Position numbers and translations under genes: made by a program | The notes under the pieces: model-generated | Told to the model about the DNA's origin: nothing | Database searches by the model: none | Seen by the model: only the letters and a program-made list of their open reading frames with translations | Assembly (NCBI GenBank): GCA_945861275.1 | Contig: CAMATZ010000045.1 | Span: 1 to 50,585, forward strand | Length of the DNA: 50,585 nt | Direction of reading: 5' to 3' | Source of the DNA: Bordetella parapertussis | GTDB taxonomy: Bacteria > Pseudomonadota > Gammaproteobacteria > Burkholderiales > SG8-41 | Shown: piece by piece, positions 33,474 through 41,708 of the stretch | Position numbering within the stretch: the first letter of the stretch is position 1 | Layout: every line of letters begins with the position of its first letter

Positions 33474-34130
33474 ATGCAGCAACACGTCACGTTCCTTCAC
33501 ACCTCGCCTGTCCATGTCGAGACGTTTGAACGCCTTATGCAAGCGACTGCTCCGCAGGTGAAGGTTGAGCACATCGTGAACGAAGAACTATTGGCTGAAG
33601 CTCAGCGTGTAGGGGCAGATGATCCGGCGCTGGTCAAGCGCGTTCATGACGCCATGGTTGAGGCAGCCTCCACTGGCGCTTCGATCGTCGTTTGCACCTG
33701 CTCGACCATCGGTGGCCTGGCGGAAAGAACACCAACAAGCGATCGTTTCGCTGCGGTTCGCATTGATCGGGCAATGGCAGATCGTGCGGTCAAACTGGGT
33801 CCCCGAATACTTGTGGTCGCGGCACTCGAGAGTACGCTCGGTCCGACCACGAAGCTCATTGAAGAGTCGGCCACTGTACTGGATGCCAAAGTTGAGATTG
33901 AGCATTTGTTCGTTGCGGGGGCATGGTCGTACTTCTTAGCGAATGACCGAGCGGCGTACGTTGAGGCAATCGCTGCCGCCGTATACGCTGGCTCGCGCAC
34001 TGCCAACGTAATCGTCTTGGCACAGGCTTCGATGTCGCCAGCGGCAGTGCTACTAGGCCGCCTGGGCATCGAAATACTTTCCAGTCCGAGTCTCGGTGTG
34101 CGAAGCGTTGTCGAGCGTCTACAGACATGA
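33474..34130 (+). CDS. Asp/Glu/hydantoin racemase superfamily-like protein
   Basis: 218 residues from the ATG at 33474. The longer frame from 33381 crosses the attC-like site and is not coding. C74 and C76 lie in IVVCTCSTIGG, the first-half active-site position of Asp/Glu racemases; the second-half Cys position reads VLAQASMSPA without Cys. It could be a one-cysteine enzyme of the superfamily. Unrelated in sequence detail to the racemase-family protein at 24652. Cassette cargo with a metabolic function. Confidence 0.7.
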   Translation: MQQHVTFLHTSPVHVETFERLMQATAPQVKVEHIVNEELLAEAQRVGADDPALVKRVHDAMVEAASTGASIVVCTCSTIGGLAERTPTSDRFAAVRIDRAMADRAVKLGPRILVVAALESTLGPTTKLIEESATVLDAKVEIEHLFVAGAWSYFLANDRAAYVEAIAAAVYAGSRTANVIVLAQASMSPAAVLLGRLGIEILSSPSLGVRSVVERLQT

Positions 34131-34131
34131 C

Positions 34132-34191
34132 GGCCAACTATCAAGTCGAGAGGGACGCGCTAAAGCGCGCCCCTCATCGCACACTTTAGAT
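34132..34191 (+). other. attC-like recombination site 4
   Basis: GAGAGGGACGCGC (34148-34160) pairs with GCGCGCCCCTC (34165-34175) over 11 bp when two A residues of the left arm are bulged out; the loop is TAAA. GGCCAAC at the left and TTTAGAT at the right are degenerate R''/R' ends. It separates the racemase-like gene from the membrane-protein gene. Confidence 0.6.
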
Positions 34192-34195
34192 CTCC

Positions 34196-34585
34196 ATGAT
34201 CCTCGCGATCGCACTTTTCTATCTGCCGAGCCTAGCCGTGCTAGTGCCCGTCGCGTGGTTCATCAGCAATCGCCTGTATATGCGCAGTGAAACGGACGTT
34301 ATAAGGCCTCGTCTAGGTCGAACCCTGGTCGCCTCGGGCGCGGTAATTTCGGCTGGAATTGCATTCCTTGCCCTATCTTGGCCGCCACTCGGCGAAATGG
34401 CGAACGCCCTCATCGCACCGTTTTTGGTGGGTCTTGCCTTATTAGGTATTGCACGTGGCCTGCGAGGTGTTCATCTCGTCGCTTCTGTGGTTCTAAACCG
34501 CTTGGGCGCAGGTGCACTTCATGGCGTATGGGTGCTCCCAGTCCTGGGACTTCTATATTTCATCATATTTGTTTTGCGGTGGTGA
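34196..34585 (+). CDS. Hypothetical membrane protein (about four helices)
   Basis: 129 residues. Hydrophobic helices at about 2-24, 44-64, 70-88 and 105-127, separated by short charged loops (SNRLYMRSETDVIRPRLGR). I do not recognise the family. It starts 5 nt after attC-like site 4 and ends about 20 nt before site 5, so it fills a cassette of its own. Inner-membrane location is inferred. Confidence 0.6.
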   Translation: MILAIALFYLPSLAVLVPVAWFISNRLYMRSETDVIRPRLGRTLVASGAVISAGIAFLALSWPPLGEMANALIAPFLVGLALLGIARGLRGVHLVASVVLNRLGAGALHGVWVLPVLGLLYFIIFVLRW

Positions 34586-34602
34586 CCTTGCATTTACATG
34601 AG

Positions 34603-34664
34603 CAAAGTAAGATCTATTCATTGGTGCGGACGCCTGTCGGCGCCGCACAATTCAGACGTTAGCG
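34603..34664 (+). other. attC-like recombination site 5
   Basis: GTGCGG-A-CGCC (34624-34634) pairs perfectly over 10 bp with GGCGCCGCAC (34639-34648) with A34630 extrahelical and loop TGTC. The R'-like end is GTTAGCG (34658-34664), preceded by AATTCAGAC, which is close to the L' box region of well-known attC sites. Left end is less clear. Confidence 0.68.
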
Positions 34665-34695
34665 TGATTCGGACAACGGTGGTAGGCTATGTGCC

Positions 34696-34914
34696 ATGAG
34701 TGATACGGATGTTGCGGAAATTCTGAAGCTCCCGGTTGAGGAACGGTTGCGGCTCGTCGAACTTATCTGGGAAAGCCTCGCCGCCGATCCCTCGGTCGTG
34801 CCGCTCGGCGATGCCCATCGCGCGGTGATTGATGAGCGTCTGGCTGAACATGAACGCACCCCGGACGATGTTGTATCGCGAGACCAAGTATTCGCTGACG
34901 CTCGCCGACGCTGA
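34696..34914 (+). CDS. Addiction-module antitoxin (RelB/ParD-like)
   Basis: 72 residues beginning MSDTDVAEILKLPVEERLRLVELIWESLAADP, the signature of the 'addiction module component' antitoxins that precede RelE/ParE toxins. Its stop overlaps the ATG of the toxin frame by one base (TGATG). The antitoxin looks intact while the toxin is interrupted. Confidence 0.88.
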   Translation: MSDTDVAEILKLPVEERLRLVELIWESLAADPSVVPLGDAHRAVIDERLAEHERTPDDVVSRDQVFADARRR

Positions 34915-35222
34915 TGGCCTTGCCAGTCGTCTACCGCCGCAAGGTTGGGCGGGACCTGGCTGGGGCATATGGGTGATACGAAGACCAGCGCACCGGCTTG
35001 GGGGAGGAGTTTCTTGCGACTATTGACGCCACGTTCGATGCTATCGAACAAGTTCCGGAGATGTTTCGCCGAGTACACGGAGAAGTACGGCGCGCCAACG
35101 TGTCGCGATTTTCATACGCCGTGTTCTATCGCATCGACCCGAAGAGCGTTGTCGTGCTCACGATCCTCCACACGGCGCGTGACCCGAAGCTCTGGCCACA
35201 GTCAAAAAGGGAGACACGCTAA
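34914..35222 (+). pseudogene. RelE/ParE-family toxin interrupted by one in-frame TGA
   Basis: The frame from ATG 34914 reads MALPVVYRRKVGRDLAGAYG, then TGA (34974-34976), then in the same frame YEDQRTGLGEEFLATIDATF and the rest of a RelE/ParE toxin to the TAA at 35222. At this place related toxins have Trp in a 'Y-x-WYE' motif, so a TGG to TGA change explains the break. 102 sense codons remain in one frame without shift. The toxin is inactive unless the stop is read through; a TTG at 34998 could restart but would lose a third of the domain. Sequencing error is the alternative. Confidence 0.8.
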
Positions 35223-35272
35223 CCGCCGCATCGACGCCGACCGCTTTGCGCCGGGTCATGCGGAACGTAAGC
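35218..35272 (+). other. attC-like recombination site 6
   Basis: GCTAAC (35218-35223) overlaps the toxin stop. CCGCAT-C-GAC (35226-35235) pairs with GTCATGCGG (35255-35263) over 9 bp leaving C35232 extrahelical. GTAAGCG (35266-35272) is the R'-like end. Confidence 0.6.
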
Positions 35273-35292
35273 GTCAACATCGTCCCCTAACA

Positions 35293-35526
35293 ATGACAAT
35301 AGTTCAACTACCACGGCTGTCTGCGCAAGCGTCTAAACTTTGGAACGCGATTCCAATTGACGCGCGACGGAAAATTCTGGCAAATGTTTATTGTGGACAC
35401 TGTCGTGGTGGCGTCTCCATCATCAACGTGGTGGGCACACTGAAGGGCGGCGATCTCGTGCTGCACGGAAATTGCGCGGTGTGCGCGCATAATGTCGCTC
35501 GCCATATTGAAGGTCCGAACGCCTGA
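35293..35526 (+). CDS. Small zinc-ribbon protein, hypothetical
   Basis: 77 residues from the ATG at 35293. Two CxxC knuckles, CGHC (about 34-37) and CAVC (about 61-64), suggest one structural zinc. Between them is a short beta stretch (GVSIINVVGTLKGGDLVLHGN). No ribosome site and no recognised family. It follows attC-like site 6 and is the last gene of the probable cassette array; a further degenerate site may follow near 35527-35560. Confidence 0.6.
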   Translation: MTIVQLPRLSAQASKLWNAIPIDARRKILANVYCGHCRGGVSIINVVGTLKGGDLVLHGNCAVCAHNVARHIEGPNA

Positions 35527-35584
35527 TCTGTACTCACTCGTCGTTTAACATTATGTCGCTCCCCATCAACGACAGGCACCTATC

Positions 35585-36556
35585 ATGAATGCAGGATTAA
35601 AGCCGTTTACCTGGATTGCATCGATCACTGTGGCGTTGTTGTGCACAACCGCGCAGGCACAGATCACGGCGAAGCGCCCCATGCGCGCTATCGTCGCCTC
35701 GCCGCCGGGTGGCCCATCCGACATGCAGATGCGTCTGCTGGCGCCAAAAATGAGCGAGGCGCTGGGCCAGACTATCGTGGTGGACAACCGCCCCAGCAAC
35801 AACGGCATCGTCGGCTCCGAATTGTGCGCGCGCGCGGCGCCCGATGGCCTGACCATCTGCGTCGGCAACAGCGGCACGCATGCGATTAACGCCACGCTGT
35901 ATCGCAAGCTGCCTTATGACATCATCCGCGACTTTCAGCCGATCAGCCTGATGGGCACTACCGGACTGGTGGTGGCGATCCATCCCAAGCTGCCCGCCAG
36001 CAACTTGCAGGAATTTGCCGCGTTCGCCAAAAAACAACCGGGCAAAACCAATGTCGGCATACCGGGCGCCACCGGTCAATTCGCCGGTGACGCGCTGTGG
36101 AAACTGCTCGGCATGAGCATGAACAACGTCAACTTCAAGGGCAGCTCGCCGACCGAAATATCGCTGTTGTCCGGCGAAATTGATTGCGCTCTGCTCACGC
36201 CGCTGGCGAGCATGCAGCACATCAACTCCGGCCGCATGCGCGCACTCGGCATCACCAGCGTCAAGCGCGTCGCGCTGCTGCCGAACCTGCCCACGATTGC
36301 GGAACTCGGTGTGAGCGGCTACGCCTTTGAATTCTGGAACGGCATTTTTGCGCCGACCGGCACGCCGCCTGCGGTGATCAGGGCCGTACACCAAAGCATC
36401 GTGCATGCGCTGAACACTCCCGAAGTGCGCGAACGCCTGATGCTGCTGGGCTTCACCCCCGGCGGCGAAGCGCCGGAAGTGTATTCAAAATTCATCCGCG
36501 CTGAAGTCGAGAAATTCCGCAAGCAGATTATCGAATCCGGCGTGACGTTGCTTTAA
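35585..36556 (+). CDS. Bug/TctC family periplasmic solute receptor
   Basis: 323 residues. Signal peptide to about TTAQAQ; KRPMRAIVASPPGGPSDM, IVVDNRPSNNGIVGSELCAR, PDGLTICVG and VNFKGSSP, where the usual VPYKG is changed. First of a tandem Bug pair that leads into the molybdenum hydroxylase operon; gap to the next gene is 9 nt. It begins just beyond the cassette array. Confidence 0.92.
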   Translation: MNAGLKPFTWIASITVALLCTTAQAQITAKRPMRAIVASPPGGPSDMQMRLLAPKMSEALGQTIVVDNRPSNNGIVGSELCARAAPDGLTICVGNSGTHAINATLYRKLPYDIIRDFQPISLMGTTGLVVAIHPKLPASNLQEFAAFAKKQPGKTNVGIPGATGQFAGDALWKLLGMSMNNVNFKGSSPTEISLLSGEIDCALLTPLASMQHINSGRMRALGITSVKRVALLPNLPTIAELGVSGYAFEFWNGIFAPTGTPPAVIRAVHQSIVHALNTPEVRERLMLLGFTPGGEAPEVYSKFIRAEVEKFRKQIIESGVTLL

Positions 36557-36565
36557 TTTGTATTC

Positions 36566-37555
36566 ATGTCCTCGCAAAAACTAAAGGCAGTGATGCTGTG
36601 CCTGACCGCCATCGCGGCCACGATGGCCTTGTGCGCGCTACCCGCGAGTGCGCAGCAGCCCTTCCCCAATCGGGCGATACGCTTGGTGGTACCGTCACTG
36701 CCCGGCGGCGGCACCGACATCAGCGCGCGTCTGATCGCGCCCAAAATGAGTGAAGTGCTGGGGCAGCAGGTGGTGATCGAAAACCGCGCGGGCGCGGCGA
36801 TGATGATCGGCGGTGAAGCAGTAGCGCGTGCCGCACCCGACGGGCACACGCTGCTGATGGGCATCAGCACACTCACCATCAACCCGCACATCCAGCGCAA
36901 AATGCCGTTCGACGCGGTGAAGGATTTCGCACCGGTGTCGCAGGTTGCTGTGGTGTCCAATGTGCTGGTCCTGCATCCCTCGGTTCCTGCAAAAACCGTG
37001 AAAGAACTGATTGCGTTTGCGCGCGCCCACCCCGACCAACTGAGTTATGCCTCGGCGGGCGTCGGCAGCAATATTCACCTCACCATGGCGTTGTTTCTGA
37101 ACATGGCGGGAATCAAAATGGTGCATGTGCCCTACAAAGGCGGCGGCGGCGCGATGGTCGATCTGTTGTCAGGACAGGTCGCGGCCATGACCACCACTAC
37201 CCTGCAGGCGATGCCGATGATCCGTGCCAGGCGCCTGCGCGCACTCGGCGTTAGCGCCGCCAAACGCAGCGCGGTGCTGCCGGACGTGCCGACGATAGCC
37301 GAAGCCGCGCTGCCGGGCTATGAAGCGGTGCAATGGTACGGCGTGCTCGCACCTGCAGCCACCCCGCGTGATGTGGTGGCCAGGCTGCACGCGGCCGTAA
37401 CACGCGCGCTGCAGGAACCCACTGTCCGCGAGCGCCTGCTCGGCGACGGCGCGGAACCGGTAGGCAATACACCCGACGAATTCGCCATGGTGATTCGCAA
37501 TGACCTTGTAAAATGGGGCAAGGTCATCAAAGCTGCCAGTATCACCGCGGAGTAA
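36566..37555 (+). CDS. Bug/TctC family periplasmic solute receptor
   Basis: 329 residues. Signal peptide ends PASAQQ; FPNRAIRLVVPSLPGGGTDI, VVIENRAGAAMMIGGEAVAR, PDGHTLLMG and VHVPYKG. It follows the preceding Bug gene by 9 nt. The two are not close copies of each other. Next come a 50-codon gene and the oxidoreductase operon, so a shared transcript is likely. Confidence 0.93.
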   Translation: MSSQKLKAVMLCLTAIAATMALCALPASAQQPFPNRAIRLVVPSLPGGGTDISARLIAPKMSEVLGQQVVIENRAGAAMMIGGEAVARAAPDGHTLLMGISTLTINPHIQRKMPFDAVKDFAPVSQVAVVSNVLVLHPSVPAKTVKELIAFARAHPDQLSYASAGVGSNIHLTMALFLNMAGIKMVHVPYKGGGGAMVDLLSGQVAAMTTTTLQAMPMIRARRLRALGVSAAKRSAVLPDVPTIAEAALPGYEAVQWYGVLAPAATPRDVVARLHAAVTRALQEPTVRERLLGDGAEPVGNTPDEFAMVIRNDLVKWGKVIKAASITAE

Positions 37556-37560
37556 TGGTC

Positions 37561-37713
37561 ATGAAAATCAAGCCCGTGAAGCCATCGTTTGCTGCACGTA
37601 AAAATCAACCTGACAAGAAGCATCCGGCCGCGCCCGCATCGAATGCGGCATTTAATGCACAAAGCCGCCGCGTGCTGGCGCAACATTACCGCGCTAAATA
37701 TGGGGTGAAATAA
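37561..37713 (+). CDS. Small basic protein, hypothetical
   Basis: 50 residues from the ATG at 37561 (GGAG 8 nt upstream); an ATG at 37555 overlaps the Bug stop. Rich in Lys, Arg, Ala and Gln (MKIKPVKPSFAARKNQPDKK at the start, RRVLAQHYRAKYGVK at the end). No recognised domain. It sits between the Bug gene and the FAD subunit with 10 nt to the latter, so it is part of the operon if real. Confidence 0.5.
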   Translation: MKIKPVKPSFAARKNQPDKKHPAAPASNAAFNAQSRRVLAQHYRAKYGVK

Positions 37714-37723
37714 GGAGTCCCGC

Positions 37724-38578
37724 ATGAAAGCCCCGCCGTTCGCCTACGTCCGAGCGCGCCATCTGCCCGAAGTGTTCGATCTGCTCGAACAGCACGGCGA
37801 CACTGCGAAAATACTTGCCGGCGGCCAGAGCCTGATGCCCGCACTCAATATGCGGCTGTCGTCGCCGGAACTGCTGATCGATATCAGCCGCCTGCATGAT
37901 CACGCAGGCATCCGCGTAAGAGACGGCCACGTGCATATCGGCGCGCTGACCACGCATACGGCAATCGGCGACTCGACGGATATCCGCAAGCACCTGCCGC
38001 TGTTGTCCGACGCGGTGCAGCACATCGCGCATCCGGCGATACGCAATTCGGGTACCTTCGGCGGCAGTCTCGCGATGGCTGATCCGGCGGCTGAATGGCC
38101 GGCCTGTTGTGTGACGCTCGACGCGCAAATCGTGCTCGCAAGCAAGTCCGGCACGCGCCGTGTGGCGGCACGCGATTTTTTTCAGGGGCTCTACGCCACC
38201 GCGATCAAGCCCAACGAAGTGCTGACCGAAATAGTGATTCCGATTCTCGGTGCGGACTATCGGCATGCGTTTCTGGAACTGACACGGCGGCGCGGCGACT
38301 ACGCCATTGTCGGCGTGGCGGCACTGGTGCAGGTTACCCAAGGCACACTGGCCGCTCTACGGCTCACCTTTCTCGGTGCAAGCGAGAAACCGGTGTTTGC
38401 CGAAAGAACATCACAAGTATTTGTTTCTAAAGGTTTTTCAGAAACTTCACTGAAGGAAGCGCAAGACGTTCTCGGCACTGAACTCGAACCCATCGCCGAC
38501 CTCTACTCATCCGCCGCCACCAAACTGCATCTCGCTCGTGTGCTGACCGCGCGCGCAATGAAGCAACTCATCGCATGA
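37724..38578 (+). CDS. FAD-binding medium subunit of a molybdenum hydroxylase (CoxM-like)
   Basis: 284 residues, AAGGAG 6 nt before ATG. FAD motifs AGGQSLMPAL and the later NSGTFGGSLAMADPAAEWP (second phosphate-binding loop) are clear. It carries electrons from the iron-sulfur subunit to an acceptor. First of three overlapping genes in the order medium, small, large; stop overlaps the next ATG (ATGA). Confidence 0.92.
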   Translation: MKAPPFAYVRARHLPEVFDLLEQHGDTAKILAGGQSLMPALNMRLSSPELLIDISRLHDHAGIRVRDGHVHIGALTTHTAIGDSTDIRKHLPLLSDAVQHIAHPAIRNSGTFGGSLAMADPAAEWPACCVTLDAQIVLASKSGTRRVAARDFFQGLYATAIKPNEVLTEIVIPILGADYRHAFLELTRRRGDYAIVGVAALVQVTQGTLAALRLTFLGASEKPVFAERTSQVFVSKGFSETSLKEAQDVLGTELEPIADLYSSAATKLHLARVLTARAMKQLIA

Positions 38579-39069
38579 AAGCCGCCATGGACACCATCCT
38601 GGAAACCACCTTGACGATTAACGGCGAAGTCGTCACCCGCCGCATCCCCGTGCGCCAAAACCTGGTGGATTTTCTACGCGAGGACATGGGATTGACGGGC
38701 ACGCACATCGGCTGTGAACACGGCGTGTGTGGTGCATGCACGGTGCGCGTGGACGGCAGAATTGTGCGCGGCTGCCTGCTGCTGGCAGTACAGGCCGAAG
38801 GCCGCAACGTCGAAACCATCGAAGGCTTATCTGACAGCGGCGAAATTGCTGATCTGCAGGATGCCTTCCATAAGCGCAACGCGCTGCAATGCGGCTTCTG
38901 CACGCCGGGCATGCTGCTCACCGTGCAGGATTTGGCCACGCGCAACCCGCAGGCCACGCGCGAACAAATTCGCGAGCACCTCTCCGGCAACTACTGCCGC
39001 TGCACCGGTTATCAGGCGATCGTGGATGCCGTAGAAACCGTGCTCGCTGCGCGCAACACCCGCTCATGA
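38575..39069 (+). CDS. (2Fe-2S)-binding small subunit of a molybdenum hydroxylase (CoxS-like)
   Basis: 164 residues from ATG 38575 (an ATG four codons later is also possible). Plant-type ferredoxin cysteines in HIGCEHGVCGACTV and the C-terminal four-helix cluster with LQCGFCTPGML and GNYCRCTGYQ. Two [2Fe-2S] centres pass electrons from the molybdenum site to FAD. ATGA overlap at both ends shows tight coupling. Confidence 0.94.
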   Translation: MKAAMDTILETTLTINGEVVTRRIPVRQNLVDFLREDMGLTGTHIGCEHGVCGACTVRVDGRIVRGCLLLAVQAEGRNVETIEGLSDSGEIADLQDAFHKRNALQCGFCTPGMLLTVQDLATRNPQATREQIREHLSGNYCRCTGYQAIVDAVETVLAARNTRS

Positions 39070-41417
39070 ACGCACCCTACATAGGGCAAAGCTTCCCGCG
39101 TGCCAACGCCAGGCGCCTGTTGCAGGGGCGCGGTACCTATACCGATGATCTGCGCTTTCCCAGACTCGCGCATGTGGTGTTCTTTCGCAGTCCGCACGCG
39201 CACGCGCGCATCGTCAGGCTGGATCTCGCCAGGGCGCGCACACTGCCTGGTGTGATCGCAGTAGTCGATGGCGCAACGCTGGCGCAGTACTGCAAACCGT
39301 GGGTCGCGGTGCTCGGCCACCTGAAAGGCATCAAGTCACCCACGCAACACGCCGTCGCCATAGATCGCGCGTGCTGGCAGGGCGAAGCCATCGCCGCGGT
39401 AGTCGCGCAGACACGCGCGCAAGCCGAAGACGCGCTGGACGCTATCGAAGTCGAGTGGGCGCCGTTGCCTGCCGTCACCGATATGGCAGCCGCTCTGTCC
39501 GGCACGCAGATCATTCATCCGGAATTCAGCGACAACATCTGCTTCAGCCGCGAATTCGCCACTGACAGTGTGGATGCCGCCTTCGCCAAAGCTGATCTGG
39601 TGGTCGAGGAAACCTACGACTTCGGCCGCCACACCGGCGTCACGCTCGAAGGCCGCGCCCTGCTCGCGGATTACAACAGCGCCGAGCACACGCTGACGGT
39701 GCATCACTCGACGCAGGCGCCGCACATGATGCAGGATATTTTTTCGCGCCACCTCGATATTCCCGAAGGCAATGTGCGTGTGATCGCCAAAGATGTCGGC
39801 GGCTCGTTCGGCATCAAGGTGCATGTCTACGCCGACGAAATGGCCACCGCCGCGCTGGCGGTGATGCTCAAACGCCCGGTGAAATTCATCGCCGACCGCA
39901 TGGAATCGTTTCTATCCGACATCCACGCGCGTGAACACAAAATCAAACTGCGGCTCGCCTGCACCCAAGCGGGAGAAATTCTCGCTTTCGATCTCGATGA
40001 TCTTACCGCCATCGGTCCCTATTCCGTCTACCCGCGCACCAGCGGCATCGAAGGCAATCAGGTTGTCAACCTCACCGGCGGGCCGTACAAGCACCAGCAG
40101 TACCGCGCAAAACTCAACGTGGTGTTCACCAACAAAAACGTCACCTGCCAGTACCGCGCGGTGGGCCACCCGATCGCGGTAGCCGTCACCGAGGGCATCG
40201 TCGATCTCGCGGCCCACAAGCTCGGCATCGACCCGGCGGAATTTCGCCGCCGCAATCTGGTGCCCGACGACGCTTATCCGCACACCTCGGCATCGGGCAT
40301 GAAGATGGAAAAGTTGTCACATCAGCAGTGTCTGGATAAGTTATTGTTTCTAATGGGTTATTCCGATCTGCGTAGAGAGCAGGAGAAGTTGCGCCAGCGT
40401 GGCATTTATCGTGGCATCGGGTTGGCGGCGATGATCGAGGTGACCAACCCCTCGCCCGCGTTTTACGGCGTGGGTGGTGCGCGCATTTCGTCGCAGGACG
40501 GCGCAACGCTGCGTCTTGAACCCAGCGGCATGGTGACGTGTCTGGTGAGCGTCACCGAACAAGGTCAGGGCACCGAAGGCATCTTCGCGCAGATCGCGGC
40601 GGACGCGGTGGGTGTGAGCGTGGATCGGGTGCGCGTGATCACCGGCGACACCGCCATCACACCCTACGGCGGCGGCACCTGGGCCTCGCGCGGCGCGGGC
40701 ATCGGCGGCGAGGCCGTGCTGCAATCGGGCAAGGTGCTGCACGCGAACATTCTTGACGTTGCGGGCGCCATCCTGCAGTCCAGCCGTGAAATGCTTGATC
40801 TGCGCGACAACAATGTGATCGACCTGCGCACCGGCGAAACCCGGATGAGTCTCACCGAACTGGGCCGCATCGCCTACTTTCGACCCGACACACTGCCGCT
40901 GGATTTTCAATCGGAATTGATGGTGACGCGCCACTACACCCCGCGCGGCTACGGCTTTGCGTTTACCAACGGCATGCAGGCGTCGCTGGTCGAAGTGGAT
41001 ATCGACACCGGCTTTGTCAAGCTGCTCAAGCACTGGTGCGTCGAAGACTGCGGCACCCTCATCAATCCGCAGCTTGTTGATGAACAAATCCGCGGCGGCA
41101 TCGTGCAAGGCATCGGCGGCGCTATGACCGAACACTGCCTCTATAGCGACGAAGGCCAGTTACTCAATGGCACGCTCGCGGACTACCTGGTGCCGATGGC
41201 CGGCGAAATGCCTGACATGATCATCGGCCACGTGGTCACGCCGACCAAAACTTCCGAGCTCGGCGCCAAAGGCGCGGGCGAAGCCGGCACCGCCGGCGCG
41301 CCCGGCGCGATCATGAACGCCATCAACGATGCGCTGCAGCCGTTCAACGCGCGGGTCACCGCGCAGCCGTTCACGCCGGAGCGGGTGTTGCGGGCGCTGG
41401 GCAAAGCGCTTGCGTAA
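39066..41417 (+). CDS. Molybdopterin-binding large subunit, xanthine dehydrogenase/CoxL family
   Basis: 783 residues from the ATG at 39066 (ATGA overlap). The longer frame from 38889 is not coding. Typical blocks: QGRGTYTDDL and RSPHAHARI at the start, GGSFGIKVHVYADE, and the active loop YRAVGHP from Y363, with catalytic Glu E739 in GAGEAGTAGAPGA. It hydroxylates heterocycles, aldehydes or CoA-thioesters. The loop is not AYXCSFR, so it is not form I CO dehydrogenase. Substrate unknown; the linked Bug receptors suggest an imported organic acid. Confidence 0.92.
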   Translation: MNAPYIGQSFPRANARRLLQGRGTYTDDLRFPRLAHVVFFRSPHAHARIVRLDLARARTLPGVIAVVDGATLAQYCKPWVAVLGHLKGIKSPTQHAVAIDRACWQGEAIAAVVAQTRAQAEDALDAIEVEWAPLPAVTDMAAALSGTQIIHPEFSDNICFSREFATDSVDAAFAKADLVVEETYDFGRHTGVTLEGRALLADYNSAEHTLTVHHSTQAPHMMQDIFSRHLDIPEGNVRVIAKDVGGSFGIKVHVYADEMATAALAVMLKRPVKFIADRMESFLSDIHAREHKIKLRLACTQAGEILAFDLDDLTAIGPYSVYPRTSGIEGNQVVNLTGGPYKHQQYRAKLNVVFTNKNVTCQYRAVGHPIAVAVTEGIVDLAAHKLGIDPAEFRRRNLVPDDAYPHTSASGMKMEKLSHQQCLDKLLFLMGYSDLRREQEKLRQRGIYRGIGLAAMIEVTNPSPAFYGVGGARISSQDGATLRLEPSGMVTCLVSVTEQGQGTEGIFAQIAADAVGVSVDRVRVITGDTAITPYGGGTWASRGAGIGGEAVLQSGKVLHANILDVAGAILQSSREMLDLRDNNVIDLRTGETRMSLTELGRIAYFRPDTLPLDFQSELMVTRHYTPRGYGFAFTNGMQASLVEVDIDTGFVKLLKHWCVEDCGTLINPQLVDEQIRGGIVQGIGGAMTEHCLYSDEGQLLNGTLADYLVPMAGEMPDMIIGHVVTPTKTSELGAKGAGEAGTAGAPGAIMNAINDALQPFNARVTAQPFTPERVLRALGKALA

Positions 41418-41471
41418 CGCCCTCCCAAACGCTATCATTGATAGCAATGTTGATTCGAGGTATTTAACGCA

Positions 41472-41708
41472 ATGGCAAATTTATTGGTACGGGGTATTGA
41501 CGACACTTTAGTCCAGGCGCTGCGCGAGCGTGCGGCGCTGCATGGCCGCAGCGCCGAGGCTGAGCACCGTGAGATTCTGGCCGCCTCTTTGCGCCGTCCC
41601 AGAAAACGCAGCTTCGCCGACGTGCTAGCCGCCATGCCGAATGTCGGGGAGGACGGGGATTTCGCGCGCAAAAACGAGACTAGTGAGGCGCCGGGTGTAT
41701 TTGGTTGA
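41472..41708 (+). CDS. FitA-like ribbon-helix-helix antitoxin
   Basis: 78 residues. MANLLVRGIDDTLVQALRERAALHGRSAEAEHREIL is the FitA/Arc ribbon-helix-helix pattern, with a C-terminal tail that should wrap the toxin. It starts 54 nt after the large subunit and overlaps the toxin start. Binds operator DNA and the PIN toxin. Confidence 0.9.
   Translation: MANLLVRGIDDTLVQALRERAALHGRSAEAEHREILAASLRRPRKRSFADVLAAMPNVGEDGDFARKNETSEAPGVFG

Larger units (their letters stand above)
31636..35560 (+). mobile_element. Probable CALIN: integron-type gene cassette array without integrase
   Basis: Seven or so short genes of unrelated families, all on the plus strand, each followed by a palindromic site of attC type, occupy this stretch. 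Base composition is lower in GC than the flanking catabolic genes from about 31700 to 33400. No intI-like tyrosine recombinase is present in the window. The right limit is put at the Bug gene at 35585 and the left at the first site; the truncated higB and the VapBC pair may also belong. Boundaries are approximate. Confidence 0.7.

Noticed and set aside
34974-34976. TGA read as selenocysteine in the ParE/RelE toxin
   Set aside because: The position corresponds to Trp in relatives, no redox context and no SECIS-like hairpin was evident directly downstream.
30310-35600. An integron integrase gene
   Set aside because: All frames were read for tyrosine recombinase motifs (R...H-x-x-R...Y); none seen.
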